A DNA stretch of 64,000 bases from Lachnospiraceae bacterium NK4A144 (lineage in GTDB: Bacteria; Bacillota; Clostridia; Lachnospirales; Lachnospiraceae): positions 33,372-97,371 of the forward strand of contig AUJT01000004.1 in NCBI GenBank assembly GCA_000424365.1, written 5' to 3'. Below the pieces are notes generated by a model that was not told where the DNA came from, did not search any database, and was given only the letters and a program-made list of their open reading frames with translations. The translations under genes and the position numbers were made by a program. This document shows, piece by piece, positions 44,568 through 53,382 of the stretch. Position 1 is the first letter of the stretch. Each line of letters starts with the position of its first letter.

Positions 44568-45917
44568 TTACGCCTTAGCTGCGTGACGTATCACGCGGAT
44601 CATTCTATCGAGACGTGCCGCATCCATTCCGGGATATACTCCGATCCAGAACGTATTATTCATGATGTAATCAGTATTTGTGAGGTCTCCCACAACCCTG
44701 TATGCCGTATCGTCGTTACGGATAGAGTCAAAGCACGGATGTCTCAGTATATTTCCCGAGAAAAGCATTCTGGTCTGAACGCCTTCTCTCTCTATCTCCT
44801 GTACCATTTCATTACGGCTTAGTCCTGATCCTTCTTTTACTGTTATCAGGAATCCAAACCATGAAGGTTTTGAATTTTCACAAGGCTCAGGAAGTATAAG
44901 CTTGTCGGACAGATCCTTTAATCCGTTATAAAGTGTCTCAAAGTTCTCTCTTCTGCGCTTTACAAAATTCGGGAATTTCTCAAGCTGTGCACATCCCACT
45001 GCTGCCTGCATGTCTGTAGGCTTGAGATTGTATCCGAGATGTGAATATACATATTTATGATCATAACCTGCCGGAAGCTCTCCGTACTGGCCGTCATAAC
45101 GGTGTCCACATGAATTATCAACGCCTGAAGGGCAGCTGCACTCTCTTCCCCAGTCTCTCATAGAGCGGATTATCTTATGCAGCAGAGGATCCGATGTATA
45201 AACAGCGCCGCCTTCTCCCATTGTCATATGATGCGGAGGATAGAAGCTTGATGTTCCGATGTCTCCGATCGTTCCTGTAAGTTTCTCCTCTCCATTTATC
45301 GTATAAGTGGTTCCGAGAGCATCACAGTTATCTTCTATGAGCCAGAGATCATGCTTTTCGCAAAATGCCTTTACAGCACCGAGATCAAACGGATTGCCGA
45401 GAGTATGCGCGATCATAACAGCCTTTGTCTTTTCGGAATATGCTTCCTCAAGACGTGTTGTGTCGATATTGTACTGCGGTATTGTCACATCTAGAAATAC
45501 CGGTACAGCGCCATACTGTATCGCAGGAGCGACAGTTGTAGGGAATCCCGCTGCCACTGTTATTACTTCATCGCCTCTCTTAATACGGCGGTCTCCGAGA
45601 AGAGGGCTGGTAAGTGTCATAAATGCGAGAAGATTTGCGCTTGAGCCGGAGTTAACTATTGATACATAGGGAACTCCGAGGTATTCGCCAAACTTCTTCT
45701 CAAACATGTTTGTATATCTTCCGGAGGTAAGCCAGAATTCCAGAGAAGAATCCACGAGATTCAGTATTTCCTTTTCATCATAAACCCTGCTCGCGTAAGG
45801 GATCCTCTGACCTTCTTCATAAGGCTTTTTCTCGCAGTGATATTTTTTAGCGTAGTCTGCTACTGCATCCAGTATCTGCTGACGCGCTTCTTTTTCTGTC
45901 ATATTTTCAAAATTCAT
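44568..45917 (-). CDS. rfbH: CDP-4-keto-6-deoxyglucose-3-dehydrase (E1)
   Basis: 449 residues of the DegT/AHBA aminotransferase fold. The usual PLP lysine is replaced by His in SFYPPHHMTMGEGG, the hallmark of the E1 dehydrase. Cysteines for a [2Fe-2S] cluster are present: one in EDNCDALG, then after about 60 residues RECSCPSGVDNSC (C-X1-C-X7-C). E1 makes the 3-deoxy intermediate from CDP-4-keto-6-deoxyglucose using a separate reductase (E3, RfbI/DdhD), not found in this window. The start at 45917 follows GAGGAA; an ATG at 45929, next to the rfbG stop, is possible too. Confidence 0.92.
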   Translation of the reverse strand: MNFENMTEKEARQQILDAVADYAKKYHCEKKPYEEGQRIPYASRVYDEKEILNLVDSSLEFWLTSGRYTNMFEKKFGEYLGVPYVSIVNSGSSANLLAFMTLTSPLLGDRRIKRGDEVITVAAGFPTTVAPAIQYGAVPVFLDVTIPQYNIDTTRLEEAYSEKTKAVMIAHTLGNPFDLGAVKAFCEKHDLWLIEDNCDALGTTYTINGEEKLTGTIGDIGTSSFYPPHHMTMGEGGAVYTSDPLLHKIIRSMRDWGRECSCPSGVDNSCGHRYDGQYGELPAGYDHKYVYSHLGYNLKPTDMQAAVGCAQLEKFPNFVKRRRENFETLYNGLKDLSDKLILPEPCENSKPSWFGFLITVKEGSGLSRNEMVQEIEREGVQTRMLFSGNILRHPCFDSIRNDDTAYRVVGDLTNTDYIMNNTFWIGVYPGMDAARLDRMIRVIRHAAKA

Positions 45918-45930
45918 TTTATTCCTCATA

Positions 45931-47013
45931 TCAAACCCTGAATACCGACTCTTCCATGTCCTGAAGGTATTCTTTTATTTCACGCTCGGTCTCTTTTCGT
46001 ACATCTCCGCCTGAGATATATACATGGCTCCAGAGAGCGGTTCTTTTTACTGCTTCTCCGACTCTCCAAATCGGATGCCAGCCAAGCTTCTCACGTATCT
46101 TTGCGCAGTCAAGTTTCAGGAAAGATGCTTCGTGCGGCCCACCATCACTGTGATTTTCCCACGTAAGACCATCTCCATAGGCTTTGCAGAAAAGTGTCGC
46201 AAGTTCACCTGCACTCTTTACATCCGTAAGCTCCGGTCCGACATTGTAATAATCCGCAAATCTCTTTTTGTCCTCATACTGCTTTTCAGCGATCTCGAGA
46301 TATACTGCCAGCGGTTCCAAAACATGCTGGAACGGTCTGGTTGCATCGGGATTTCTGATGATTATCGGCTTTTTCTCCTCTGCTGCACGTACGCAGTCAG
46401 GTATCAGACGATCCACAGCGAAATCACCGCCGCCTATTACATTTCCGGCTCTGGCAGTAGACACTGCAGGACTGTTTTCATCAGAAAAGAAAGACTTCAC
46501 ATAGCTGTGAGTCACAAGTTCCGAGCAGGATTTTGAATTTGAATAAGGATCATAGCCATCGAGAGGCATATCTTCCTTAAAAGCTGTATCGTCGTCTCTA
46601 TTCAGGTAAACTTTATCAGTTGTGACATTAAGCACAGACTTTACCGAATCACATTCTCTGACGCACTCTAACAGATTTACGGTTCCCATCACATTTGTTT
46701 CATAGGTGTAACGGGGTTCTTTATACGAAGTACGAACTATCGGCTGTGCTGCAAGATGAAAAACTATCTCCGGCTTTTCCTCCATGAAAACTCTGCGAAG
46801 ATGCTCATAATCTCTGATATCGCCGATCTCTGAACGAAACTCATTTCCGTCAAAGAGCATATCAAAAAGTGCCGGTTCCGTAGGAGGCTCGGAAGAATAG
46901 CCTGTAACGACAGCTCCTGCCATTAAAAGCATTTTTGTGAGCCAGCTTCCCTTAAAACCTGTATGGCCTGTGATAAGTACTTTTTTATTTTTATAAAAAG
47001 AAATGTCCAGCAT
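45931..47013 (-). CDS. rfbG: CDP-glucose 4,6-dehydratase
   Basis: 360 residues, extended SDR. VLITGHTGFKGSWLTKML near the N-terminus is the RfbG-type GHTGFKGSW motif; FHLAAQPIVR, TTDKVY (Ser replaced by Thr as in dehydratases), YDPYSNSKSCSEL with Tyr-Lys, and GGGDFAVDRLIPD follow. It makes CDP-4-keto-6-deoxyglucose. The stop is next to rfbH, and the start 12 bp after rfbF. Confidence 0.93.
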   Translation of the reverse strand: MLDISFYKNKKVLITGHTGFKGSWLTKMLLMAGAVVTGYSSEPPTEPALFDMLFDGNEFRSEIGDIRDYEHLRRVFMEEKPEIVFHLAAQPIVRTSYKEPRYTYETNVMGTVNLLECVRECDSVKSVLNVTTDKVYLNRDDDTAFKEDMPLDGYDPYSNSKSCSELVTHSYVKSFFSDENSPAVSTARAGNVIGGGDFAVDRLIPDCVRAAEEKKPIIIRNPDATRPFQHVLEPLAVYLEIAEKQYEDKKRFADYYNVGPELTDVKSAGELATLFCKAYGDGLTWENHSDGGPHEASFLKLDCAKIREKLGWHPIWRVGEAVKRTALWSHVYISGGDVRKETEREIKEYLQDMEESVFRV

Positions 47014-47025
47014 ATTTCCTCTTTA

Positions 47026-47799
47026 TCAATTCCATGTTTTCCAAGGTGCCTGTCCTGATGCCCAAAGCTTCTCGAGCTGCTCTTTTTCTCTCTGGGTATC
47101 CATACATTTCCAGAATCCGTCATGATGGAATGCCATGAGCTGTCCCTCTTCTGCAAGTTTCGGGAGCGGTCCCTTTTCAAATACAGTATCGTCACCCTCG
47201 ATATAATCAAATACAGCAGGCTCAAATACCATATATCCGCCGTTTACGACTCCGGCATCTTTTTCTTCTTTTTCTGCAAATTCATGAACCTGACCACCCT
47301 TACCGAGATCAAGTACGCCAAATCTCTGATCGACAGAGATCGCAGTGATGGTTCCTATACGTCCATGACTCTTATGAAACTCCAGAAGTTTTCCAATATT
47401 TACGTCAGATACTCCGTCACCATAAGTGAGCATAAAGGTCTCGTCACCTATATAATCTCTGATGCGGCGAACACGTCCACCTGTCATGGTATGGAGTCCC
47501 GTATCCACTAGAGTTACCTTCCACGGCTCCGCATAATGGTTATGTACTTCCATGGAATTTTCCGCGAGATCAAATGTAACATCTGATGAATACAGATAGT
47601 AATCCGCAAAAAATTCCTTTACCATATGCTGTTTATATCCAAGGCAGATCACAAACTCATTAAATCCATAATGAGAGTACTCTTTCATGATGTGCCAAAG
47701 TATCGGCTTGTCTCCGATCTCTATCATCGGCTTCGGTCTTAAATGGCTCTCCTCGGAAATACGTGTTCCGAGACCACCTGCGAGAATAACGACTTTCAT
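47026..47799 (-). CDS. rfbF: Glucose-1-phosphate cytidylyltransferase
   Basis: 257 residues. VVILAGGLGTRISEESHLRPKP is the nucleotide-binding start; YGDGVSDVNIGKLLEFHKSH and FWKCMDTQREKEQLEKLW are typical of RfbF. It makes CDP-glucose from CTP and glucose-1-phosphate, the first step of the 3,6-dideoxyhexose route. It is first of the rfbF-rfbG-rfbH-aldolase run; the 77-bp gap to the YfhO gene upstream may contain its promoter. Confidence 0.94.
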   Translation of the reverse strand: MKVVILAGGLGTRISEESHLRPKPMIEIGDKPILWHIMKEYSHYGFNEFVICLGYKQHMVKEFFADYYLYSSDVTFDLAENSMEVHNHYAEPWKVTLVDTGLHTMTGGRVRRIRDYIGDETFMLTYGDGVSDVNIGKLLEFHKSHGRIGTITAISVDQRFGVLDLGKGGQVHEFAEKEEKDAGVVNGGYMVFEPAVFDYIEGDDTVFEKGPLPKLAEEGQLMAFHHDGFWKCMDTQREKEQLEKLWASGQAPWKTWN

Positions 47800-47876
47800 A
47801 CGATATTCCTTTCATCATAAAATCCTAACCCTACTATCATATCATGAGTTGAAGAACAAATGTGGACAAATTAGGA

Positions 47877-50615
47877 TCATAATACTTTCTTCAAAACCTC
47901 ATGTATCACAAACCACACCATAGGTATAGCATAAAAAATTGCTGCAAAAGTTCCAAAGGCTAGTGTATACAGGAATTCTATCACCCTGCCTGCCGGACTC
48001 TGTACCATCTCCTCACTGCCAGATTTAACGTATGTTCCGCGTTTTTCTGCGATCATCAGAAGAATAACTGCCAATAACGAAAGGACTGTGATGATACTTC
48101 CGGGTATCAGTCCCGCCGGGCAAAATGTAAGCTCTATTTCATTTTCTCCGTCTTCTACCGGTATACCTGTAAGTATTCCTGAGATGTCTGTGAGCTCTGC
48201 TTTTTTCCCATTTACTTTTGCAGAAAAGCCGGGATCGCAGTGTATCGGAAGGATCGCCATATTTTTTTCTGCTGAGCCCTTAACGGTTGCTGTGAGAGAG
48301 GACTTTCCGACTTTTACATCTGCTCCCTCTGCATTCAGAGTATCACTAAGGCTCTGCAGCTTATCCAGATCGAGGATAAAAATGTACGATTTTTCCGGAC
48401 AGTTCAGAATCACTTCCTGATCTTCATAGGACCCAAGATAGATAAGACTGGTATTGAACCATGCAGGATATGCTGTATTATCCATATCTCCGATCGTCGG
48501 AACCGGAATATTTTTTCCATTTACCTGTACAGCGTCAGCCTGTCCGCCTTTCATGTACAGAGCCTTTCGTCCCTCTATCTTTATCTTTCGCTCAGTCTTA
48601 CCGTTTTCATCGTCAAAACGCGTTATGATCGTGCCATCACTGCCGCTTACTGCCTGATACAATTTATTCTGCGCATCCGCAAGATGCATTTCTGACGGAT
48701 CAAAACTTTCCAAACTTTTTCCATTGATCGCGATAACCGATGGAAAAGCTGCATTGTTTCTGTATAATTCGTATTTCCCATTTGAAGTCTCAGCTTCACC
48801 TGTCTTTTCTGTTACCGGTGATATTCCTTCAAACGGTACTCTGGTTATGTACTCCGTAACGCCAAGCAGAGAATCTGTAAAGAATGTTCCGCCTGCATCC
48901 AGTATCCTCATGAAATGGGTACTGTATCCAAGCTTTTCTGCACTTTTCTGCTGTTTTCCCGTAACGGTATTCGCCCAGCCTGTAACAGTCGCGCGACCCA
49001 TTACCATGCCGTAGTTTGTATTTAAGTCTGTATCAGGATTCTTGAGTCTCTGTATCCTGTCTGTTTCAGCATCTCCGGTAAGATGAAGCTTTTCATCAAG
49101 CTCCATAGCTGTAACCACGTATTCACCTGACTGCTCCGGGTCAGCAAAAAATCTATCCGTGAAGTGTGGATTACCGTATCCGGCAGCTGCGCCGATCACA
49201 AGCTCGGCTATCGGAAGCAGTATCATCATATAAAACGCTGTTTTTTGAAAAAACATGCTTTTAAGCACTTTGATCTTTCCATAACGTACCAGCGCGCAAA
49301 TGAGGAAAATCACAAACAATCCCGCTGCAAAGATCACCCAAAACCGGTAAAGCTCCTGAACCGTCCATGTATCATGATCAAAATAATATGAAAGCACATA
49401 ACTCACAAATATCATGGATAAATCAAATGCAAATGCCAGCGAAACTACATTATTTAACCGTGTAGCTTTCCCTTCTCCGCACCGTTCCTTTGCAAATTCT
49501 CCGGAGAAATAAACTGCTCCTGTAAGGATCGCAAAAGGGATCAGATATGCGCATCTGATCGGATAATGGTAATAGGTTCCAAAGTGCCACAGGATATTTA
49601 TTGATTCAAAAGGTATCAGCGCACAGGGTATAAATACCATCAAAAGTACCGTTACTGTACGTTTTACATCCTTTCTGAAATGAATCGCTCCGAAAAGGAT
49701 CACTGCCAGAGCACATTCCAGTCCGTATAACTGCCAACCCTTAACATAATACTCGTCTGCACCTACTGAGTTTAATATCGACACAAGTGTATCGACCGGT
49801 CCGCCGCTCAGATTGGAGTTAAATCTGGATGACATTGTCATCTGAAGAACCGCAGGTATCAGCATCACTGCCGAAATCGCCAGACCGCCAACTGTTCCTG
49901 CCGCTATCTTCCAGATCCTGTCTCTGCGGATTTCCGTATTTTCTTTCCCGCGCAGCAATATAAACATCCATACTCCGGAGAATATCAGGATATAGATCAG
50001 ATGCATGAATCCCAGATAGTAGCTAAGCGCAGTTGTAAATCCAAGCATCAGCGTATATGTCCACGGCTTACCGTCTTTCATGAGTTTATAGAATCCAAGA
50101 GCGAGCAACGGCAGAAATACAGATGTATCAAGATAGGTCGGGATAGTGTAATGTGTCAGCGTGTATCCACAAAGACCATACGCTGCTGATGCGATAAATC
50201 TGACATGATACGGTACTTCTTTTTTTACTGCCGTCAAAAAAACGTACATAGCAAGCGCCATTCCAAAGAGGTGAAGCCCCATAAATACAGACAGACTCTT
50301 CATCACCATATTTCGCGGAATGAATAAGAAGAACAGATTGAAGGGAGAAATATTCCACTGGATCGCACTTCCCATGGAAAGATTCTGCCCTTCGTTTATA
50401 TACCAGCTATAGAAAAGAGCACTTTTTCCATGAAGTACGTCCCAGATATGATAATACAGCGGGGCGTTTGTCTGCCCCATGTCGTAATAGTCTATCCTGC
50501 CATCCCCAAAAGGAAATATTCCCTTTGCCAGCAGCACACCCATGAATATCGCAAATGTGAGCATAGCCGGAGCTATGCTAAGCAGGATATTTTTTATTTT
50601 TATCTGATTCTTCAT
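47877..50615 (-). CDS. YfhO-family membrane protein (912 aa)
   Basis: About 13 membrane segments in the first 480 residues, with FPFGDGRIDYYDMGQTNAPL in the first outside loop (acidic GT-C-like site), an outside domain (about 490-840) and C-terminal membrane segments. IHCDPGFSAKVNGKKAELT is the YfhO-type end motif. Likely transfers a polyprenyl-linked sugar onto a surface polymer. It is the third YfhO-type gene here and appears to be its own unit or the head of the rfbF run. Confidence 0.8.
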   Translation of the reverse strand: MKNQIKIKNILLSIAPAMLTFAIFMGVLLAKGIFPFGDGRIDYYDMGQTNAPLYYHIWDVLHGKSALFYSWYINEGQNLSMGSAIQWNISPFNLFFLFIPRNMVMKSLSVFMGLHLFGMALAMYVFLTAVKKEVPYHVRFIASAAYGLCGYTLTHYTIPTYLDTSVFLPLLALGFYKLMKDGKPWTYTLMLGFTTALSYYLGFMHLIYILIFSGVWMFILLRGKENTEIRRDRIWKIAAGTVGGLAISAVMLIPAVLQMTMSSRFNSNLSGGPVDTLVSILNSVGADEYYVKGWQLYGLECALAVILFGAIHFRKDVKRTVTVLLMVFIPCALIPFESINILWHFGTYYHYPIRCAYLIPFAILTGAVYFSGEFAKERCGEGKATRLNNVVSLAFAFDLSMIFVSYVLSYYFDHDTWTVQELYRFWVIFAAGLFVIFLICALVRYGKIKVLKSMFFQKTAFYMMILLPIAELVIGAAAGYGNPHFTDRFFADPEQSGEYVVTAMELDEKLHLTGDAETDRIQRLKNPDTDLNTNYGMVMGRATVTGWANTVTGKQQKSAEKLGYSTHFMRILDAGGTFFTDSLLGVTEYITRVPFEGISPVTEKTGEAETSNGKYELYRNNAAFPSVIAINGKSLESFDPSEMHLADAQNKLYQAVSGSDGTIITRFDDENGKTERKIKIEGRKALYMKGGQADAVQVNGKNIPVPTIGDMDNTAYPAWFNTSLIYLGSYEDQEVILNCPEKSYIFILDLDKLQSLSDTLNAEGADVKVGKSSLTATVKGSAEKNMAILPIHCDPGFSAKVNGKKAELTDISGILTGIPVEDGENEIELTFCPAGLIPGSIITVLSLLAVILLMIAEKRGTYVKSGSEEMVQSPAGRVIEFLYTLAFGTFAAIFYAIPMVWFVIHEVLKKVL

Positions 50616-50656
50616 GTTCTTTATTCCAATCTAAGTTTTTCAAAACTTTCTATACG

Positions 50657-50849
50657 GCGCTGTTCTTACAGATACTTCTTTCCGCGCTCGGACTGCACTA
50701 ACCTCACGCGCTGTCCTCATATACACGGAAATTTCTGCGAAACTCGTCGCTTTGCTCCTCAAACAGTTCGCATAAATTTCCTATTCGGACAACGTGTTCG
50801 CTAAGTGCTGCCGGCTGATTGCTGCAAGAAGTATCTGTAAGAGCATCGC
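50657..50849. repeat. Structured repeat R3, copy 2
   Basis: The arm CTTACAGATACTTCTT (50665-50680) is the exact complement of AAGAAGTATCTGTAAG (50826-50841); pairing continues outward with few mismatches to 50657 and 50849. The core matches R3 copy 1 (TCCGCGCTCGGAC, CTCACGC, CTGTCCTCATATAC, CAAACAGTTCGCATAAAT, GCTGCCGGCTGATTGCTGC). The inner stem pairs GGAAATTTCTGCGAA with TTCGCATAAATTTCC with one mismatch. It fills the gap between divergent YfhO and SDR genes. Confidence 0.75.
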
Positions 50850-50911
50850 CTGCGATAGCTCTTGTGTCACCTTACATGCACTTCACCACTAAATACGTTA
50901 TAATCATAACT

Positions 50912-51652
50912 ATGATGAACATAAATACACAAAAATGCAACCCACAAACTGACCATATACTGCACGTGCTGATAACCGGCGCATCCCGTGGGATAGGCCG
51001 CGCTGTTGCGGAGCGTTTCACTGAAGAATACGGTGAAAACGTATCACTGTGGCTTATATGCCATAAAGACGTCCATGCGCTTGACGATCTGCCTGGACAC
51101 CATTTTGCAGGCGATATCGGCAATTTCGACTTTGTAAAAAGCGTAATAGACGAAATGCCAGCCGTCGATGTGGTCGTTAATAACGCCGGTATCTCATGGA
51201 TCGGGCTCCTGCAGGATATGACTCCCGAGGAATGGAATACTGTCATACAGACCAACCTGTCGAGCGTATATAATACCTGCAAAAACGCTATTCCTAAGAT
51301 GGTTCAGGCTCATTCCGGAAAGATCATCAATATTTCCTCCGCCTGGGGAAATGTCGGCGCTTCCACAGAAGTCGCTTATTCTGCATCAAAGGGCGGTGTA
51401 AATGCGCTGACACGTGCTCTTGCAAAGGAACTCGCGCCAAGCAATATCCAGGTAAATGCTATCGCCTGCGGTGTCATAGATACTGACATGAATAAATGCT
51501 TTACGGAAGACGAACGAAATGCACTGATAGATGAGATACCCGCATGCCGCATGGGCTCACCACGCGACGTTGCAGATCTCGTACTGAGCCTTTCCAAAGC
51601 CACTGACTATCTTACAGGTCAGATAATCGGTCTCGATGGCGGCTGGATTTAA
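50912..51652 (+). CDS. Short-chain dehydrogenase/reductase (FabG-like)
   Basis: 246 residues. Cofactor-binding TGASRGIGRAV, VVNNAGISW, the catalytic Ser in NISSAWGN, YSASKGG with Tyr-Lys, and the ending LTGQIIGLDGGWI. A reductase acting on a keto sugar or acyl group is possible; YerF-type reduction of a branched keto sugar would fit the locus, but FabG-like enzymes are too varied to assign. No ribosome site precedes the first Met (ATGATG at 50912), while TATAAT at 50899-50904 would start transcription at or next to it, so the mRNA may be leaderless. It is the only plus-strand gene between 29 and 64 kb. Confidence 0.82.
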   Translation: MMNINTQKCNPQTDHILHVLITGASRGIGRAVAERFTEEYGENVSLWLICHKDVHALDDLPGHHFAGDIGNFDFVKSVIDEMPAVDVVVNNAGISWIGLLQDMTPEEWNTVIQTNLSSVYNTCKNAIPKMVQAHSGKIINISSAWGNVGASTEVAYSASKGGVNALTRALAKELAPSNIQVNAIACGVIDTDMNKCFTEDERNALIDEIPACRMGSPRDVADLVLSLSKATDYLTGQIIGLDGGWI

Positions 51653-51720
51653 AAATCCTGCTTTGCCGTATATACAACGCCTGTCACATCACTTAGCTTC
51701 TTTATCGGGATGCATACAAA

Positions 51721-51910
51721 GATGTAAGGGTCAAAAGTAAATTTTGCCCCTTACTGATGTCACGGATTGCTTCATTGCTACGCAATTCCCGCAATCCTAA
51801 AACACTCGCATTCCGCGTAATAACGCTACTTGCTCGTGTTTTGCGGGTCCCAAGGTCTCAATCCTCTTTGTGCAAGCACAATCGGATTTTGACCTTTTGA
51901 CCCTGACATC
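51721..51910. mobile_element. MITE-like repeat R2, copy 2 (190 bp) with target duplication
   Basis: The left end GATGTAAGGGTCAAAAG and the complement of the right end, GATGTCAGGGTCAAAAG, match at 16 of 17 bases. ATACAAA flanks both sides (51714-51720 and 51911-51917). The last 155 bp (from 51756) equal copy 3; the extra 35 bp at the left form a hairpin (GTAAGGG with CCCTTAC). The element overlaps the 3' end of the membrane-protein gene at 51826 and supplies its stop codon. Confidence 0.85.
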
Positions 51911-53382
51911 ATACAAAACCTGATCGCATACGTATAAAGCACGTAGATAACGAGAGGAGCGATCTGCATCATTACGCGGTTTCCGGAGTCACTCATTCTG
52001 ACTGCGAGCACTCCTCCTCTCGCCCAGCATACGGCGATCACAGAAAGCATCACTACCGGCACAACCGCCGATATACAGCTAAGCATCCCTTTATTTCTCA
52101 CAAAATCCGCTGCGATCAGGATAAACAGTACACCTATAACTACTCCAAAGATCCCCCAGCCATTTCCCTGACGGATATTTAGTATAAACGCTTTGATATC
52201 GGTAAGATAGCGCTCTCTGCTTATCACGCAGATTCCGGCATTTCCTAAAAGCAAAACACCCAAAAGCAATGTTGGTATATATTTTTCCGGAATAAACGGG
52301 CGTATCAGCACGATATATACAACCAGAGCAACTACCATGGCTATCATCATCGCCGCTTTTTTCCAGTCAAGGAAGCTGTAAAGCGGATCGATCCCCATAC
52401 GACCAAAGAACATCATATAGTAGCCTGCAACGGTGAGAAACAGTGGCAGACAATAGACTAAAAGGAGTTTTTTCTTTGATGCAGGATAAACCGATATCAG
52501 GACAGTCATGATCGTCACCATTACCCCACCCTCCATACGGAGCATGGATATCATTCCGATAAGCAACGCCTGTACCACAAGATAATCTGCCGAATCCCCA
52601 TCCTCTGCCATCTTTACAGCCAGATAAAAGGCTAAAAAGAAGTATTCCATAAAGTAAGCATTGGACAATACCCACACAGCAGTTCCGAGAAACGGCTCGG
52701 ATGTAGCGAGTACAAGAACAGCTATTCCGGCAGCGATCGCTGCATACTTCGACCTTACACCTGTTCTTACCGCAGTTTCTCTGCATGATTCCTGAAATAT
52801 CAGCAGGAAAAATACATTTAGAACCCATTGTATGCCGAAAGTCTCATCAAACCCGAAAAGGAACGGCAGGCAATTTACTACCGCCGTTGTTTGTCCTACG
52901 TTACTTAAAAAAGAATCAAGCGACGATACATAGAATCCCTCAGACGTAAGGATCGACGGGTAGGTCGAATAATAATAAACCGAATCATTTGAAACAGCTA
53001 CCGGAAAATCGCCTGAAGTGAATACCATTGCGAGGATAACCACTGCAAAGCATGATGCCAAAAGCGACTTGAGGTCAAATGCTTCGATCTTTATACCGCG
53101 CTTTCTCTTTATCAAAAGGATAACCAGGAGTACAAGTGCTATAAGCAAAACAACATTTCGTACGCAAAACTCTACGCCGATAAGTAAAAGCGTATATCCT
53201 GAAAGTGCATAAAATGCAAGTCCTACGGGATAGGCAAGCAGCGCTTCCCATCTGTCATTTATGCCGTCTCTAAGCAGATGGATCAGAAAAAAGCCAATAA
53301 TGTATACTCCGATTATTACAAGTACCTGATTTCTGAATGCCGCACCAGAGCCTTGCTGTAAAACATCTATAACCTCATTCAT
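51826..53382 (-). CDS. Polytopic membrane protein (GT-C or polymerase-like), C-terminus rewritten by R2
   Basis: 518 residues with about 12-13 membrane segments. SNDSVYYYSTYPSILTSEG in an outside loop resembles the acidic loop of GT-C enzymes, and the position in an assembly operon also allows a Wzy-type polymerase; neither can be settled. The last 27 or so residues (after AIRFCM) are coded by mobile repeat R2. Without the insert and one target repeat, the frame would read on as HPDKEAK and stop. The start overlaps the upstream gene by 4 bp. Confidence 0.62.
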   Translation of the reverse strand: MNEVIDVLQQGSGAAFRNQVLVIIGVYIIGFFLIHLLRDGINDRWEALLAYPVGLAFYALSGYTLLLIGVEFCVRNVVLLIALVLLVILLIKRKRGIKIEAFDLKSLLASCFAVVILAMVFTSGDFPVAVSNDSVYYYSTYPSILTSEGFYVSSLDSFLSNVGQTTAVVNCLPFLFGFDETFGIQWVLNVFFLLIFQESCRETAVRTGVRSKYAAIAAGIAVLVLATSEPFLGTAVWVLSNAYFMEYFFLAFYLAVKMAEDGDSADYLVVQALLIGMISMLRMEGGVMVTIMTVLISVYPASKKKLLLVYCLPLFLTVAGYYMMFFGRMGIDPLYSFLDWKKAAMMIAMVVALVVYIVLIRPFIPEKYIPTLLLGVLLLGNAGICVISRERYLTDIKAFILNIRQGNGWGIFGVVIGVLFILIAADFVRNKGMLSCISAVVPVVMLSVIAVCWARGGVLAVRMSDSGNRVMMQIAPLVIYVLYTYAIRFCMMSGSKGQNPIVLAQRGLRPWDPQNTSK

